The notes beneath the pieces were generated by a model. It had not been told where the DNA came from and ran no database searches. It saw only the letters and a list, made by a program, of their open reading frames with translations. From an uncultured Aeromonadales bacterium (GTDB taxonomy: Bacteria; Pseudomonadota; Gammaproteobacteria; Enterobacterales; Succinivibrionaceae): 5,636 nucleotides of DNA. This document shows positions 5,066 through 5,636 of the stretch, in pieces. The stretch lies in contig CADBNP010000012.1 of the NCBI GenBank assembly GCA_902796095.1, forward strand, positions 1 through 5,636, read 5' to 3'. Numbering within the stretch: position 1 is the stretch's first letter; each line of letters begins with the position of its first letter. A program made the translations under genes and the position numbers.

Positions 5066-5587
5066 TTACTCCGCCGGAGTCCCGTAAAGTCTTACAGTTC
5101 CGTCGGCAAAAGTATATTTCATATATCCGTCGTCACTTACATTATAAGTGCAGGCACTGTCGTGATTGACAGTCTGTGCCTGTATTTTTCCCATTACCTC
5201 AAATGAGCTTTTCTGAAGAATGCTTTCCCAGAGTCTTTCACATGGATTTGTACCGAGATTCTTCCGTTTTCCCACAAAATGTGCATCCTCCGCCCAGCCG
5301 GCTGAATTCAGCTTATAGGAAATACGGATACTGTCCTCATCCTCCCAGCCCTGGACGTCAATAAACTGGGGCGATTTCTTGCCGTTGTTGATCCAGTACA
5401 CATGCACCAGCTGCACTCTTTCGGAAAATGCGGCCTTCAGCGTATCCATGGATGCCATGGCGGCATCATCAACATTGGACATCAGATGCCTGAGACCTGT
5501 TCCGATCAGGATCAGAATTATCAGTATGCTGATCAAGAAAATATACATTTTAGTCTGATGATCATCAGAAACTGATTCCTGACTCAT
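5066..5587 (-). CDS. mshF: MSHA biogenesis protein MshF-like, single-pass membrane protein
   Basis: The protein has 173 residues: a short polar N-terminus, one membrane helix at about 14-31 (M-Y-I-F-L-I-S-I-L-I-I-L-I-L-I-G), then a periplasmic domain. Visible features are W65-I-N-N-G-K (in the position of the family's W-x-x-x-G), N-S-A-G-W (94-98), C116-E-R-L-W-E-S-I-L, Cys146 and K-Y-T-F-A-D-G-T-V (157-165). Together these resemble MshF, which sits directly before mshB in MSHA loci. There is no prepilin cleavage motif, so it is not a pilin. The family's biochemical role is not established; it is presumed to be an inner-membrane assembly accessory. The start at 5587 has only a weak purine stretch (GGGAAAG) upstream but overlaps an upstream stop in an ATGA arrangement. 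The frame is open beyond the window with no other start codon visible. Confidence 0.77.
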   Translation of the reverse strand: MSQESVSDDHQTKMYIFLISILIILILIGTGLRHLMSNVDDAAMASMDTLKAAFSERVQLVHVYWINNGKKSPQFIDVQGWEDEDSIRISYKLNSAGWAEDAHFVGKRKNLGTNPCERLWESILQKSSFEVMGKIQAQTVNHDSACTYNVSDDGYMKYTFADGTVRLYGTPAE

Positions 5588-5636
5588 AATCGTCTTTCCC
5601 GAATCCCTTCTAACAGCAACATCTGCATTGTTTCCC
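5584..5636 (-). CDS. C-terminal tail of an unidentified upstream CDS (possibly mshG)
   Basis: One frame runs from the window edge for 16 codons (ending ...L-L-L-E-G-I-R-E-R-R-L) to a TGA at 5586-5584. This TGA overlaps the mshF ATG by four bases (ATGA), an arrangement typical of coupled genes in one operon. In MSHA loci the gene before mshF is usually mshG, the GspF/PilC-like inner-membrane platform protein. The visible tail is too short to identify, and a chance open frame cannot be excluded. Confidence 0.4.
   Translation of the reverse strand, partial: ETMQMLLLEGIRERRL

Overview
This window is part of an MSHA-type (mannose-sensitive haemagglutinin) type IVa pilus biogenesis locus. All recognisable genes lie on the minus strand, so transcription runs right to left. 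In that direction they are: the tail of an unidentified upstream CDS (>5636..5584), mshF (5587..5066), mshB (5039..4386), mshC (3956..3450), mshA (3144..2641), mshD (2559..1933), mshO (1919..1128), mshP (1138..626) and the first 208 codons of an mshQ-like gene (624..<1). Six consecutive genes, mshB to mshP, carry prepilin-peptidase leaders followed by a long hydrophobic helix. Each one's body also matches what I recall of its MSHA family. MSHA loci are known from gammaproteobacteria such as Vibrio, Shewanella, Aeromonas and relatives, so the host is probably a gammaproteobacterium of moderate GC. I cannot name the genus.

Right part (5636-3957): mshF encodes a single-pass inner-membrane protein of unknown biochemical role. 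It is followed after a short gap by the pilin-like gene mshB, then by a 429-bp non-coding stretch. That stretch holds a cluster of overlapping dyads (4171-4193) and a pair of imperfect direct repeats (4093-4135).

Middle (3956-2560): mshC encodes a GspH/FimT-like minor pilin. A 305-bp AT-rich intergenic region follows, with a good match to a sigma-54 (-24/-12) promoter at 3334-3319. Next is mshA, the major pilin gene, with a strong ribosome binding site. It is followed at once by a strong Rho-independent terminator (2605-2572). mshA therefore looks like a separately promoted and terminated unit inside a longer minor-pilin operon, which could produce the excess of major pilin a fibre needs. The order mshB-mshC-mshA also differs from the usual mshB-mshA-mshC.

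Left part (2559-1): mshD, mshO, mshP and mshQ are tightly packed. Gaps are 13 bp and 1 bp, and mshO and mshP overlap by 11 bp, which suggests translational coupling. mshD, mshO and mshP encode minor pilins or pseudopilins presumed to form the priming or tip complex. mshQ encodes a large secreted protein with a Sec signal peptide; its N-terminal region carries a 24-bp tandem duplication.

I see no CRISPR array, tRNA, rRNA, IS element or phage gene. The novelty here is in layout and regulation rather than in an unknown enzyme system.
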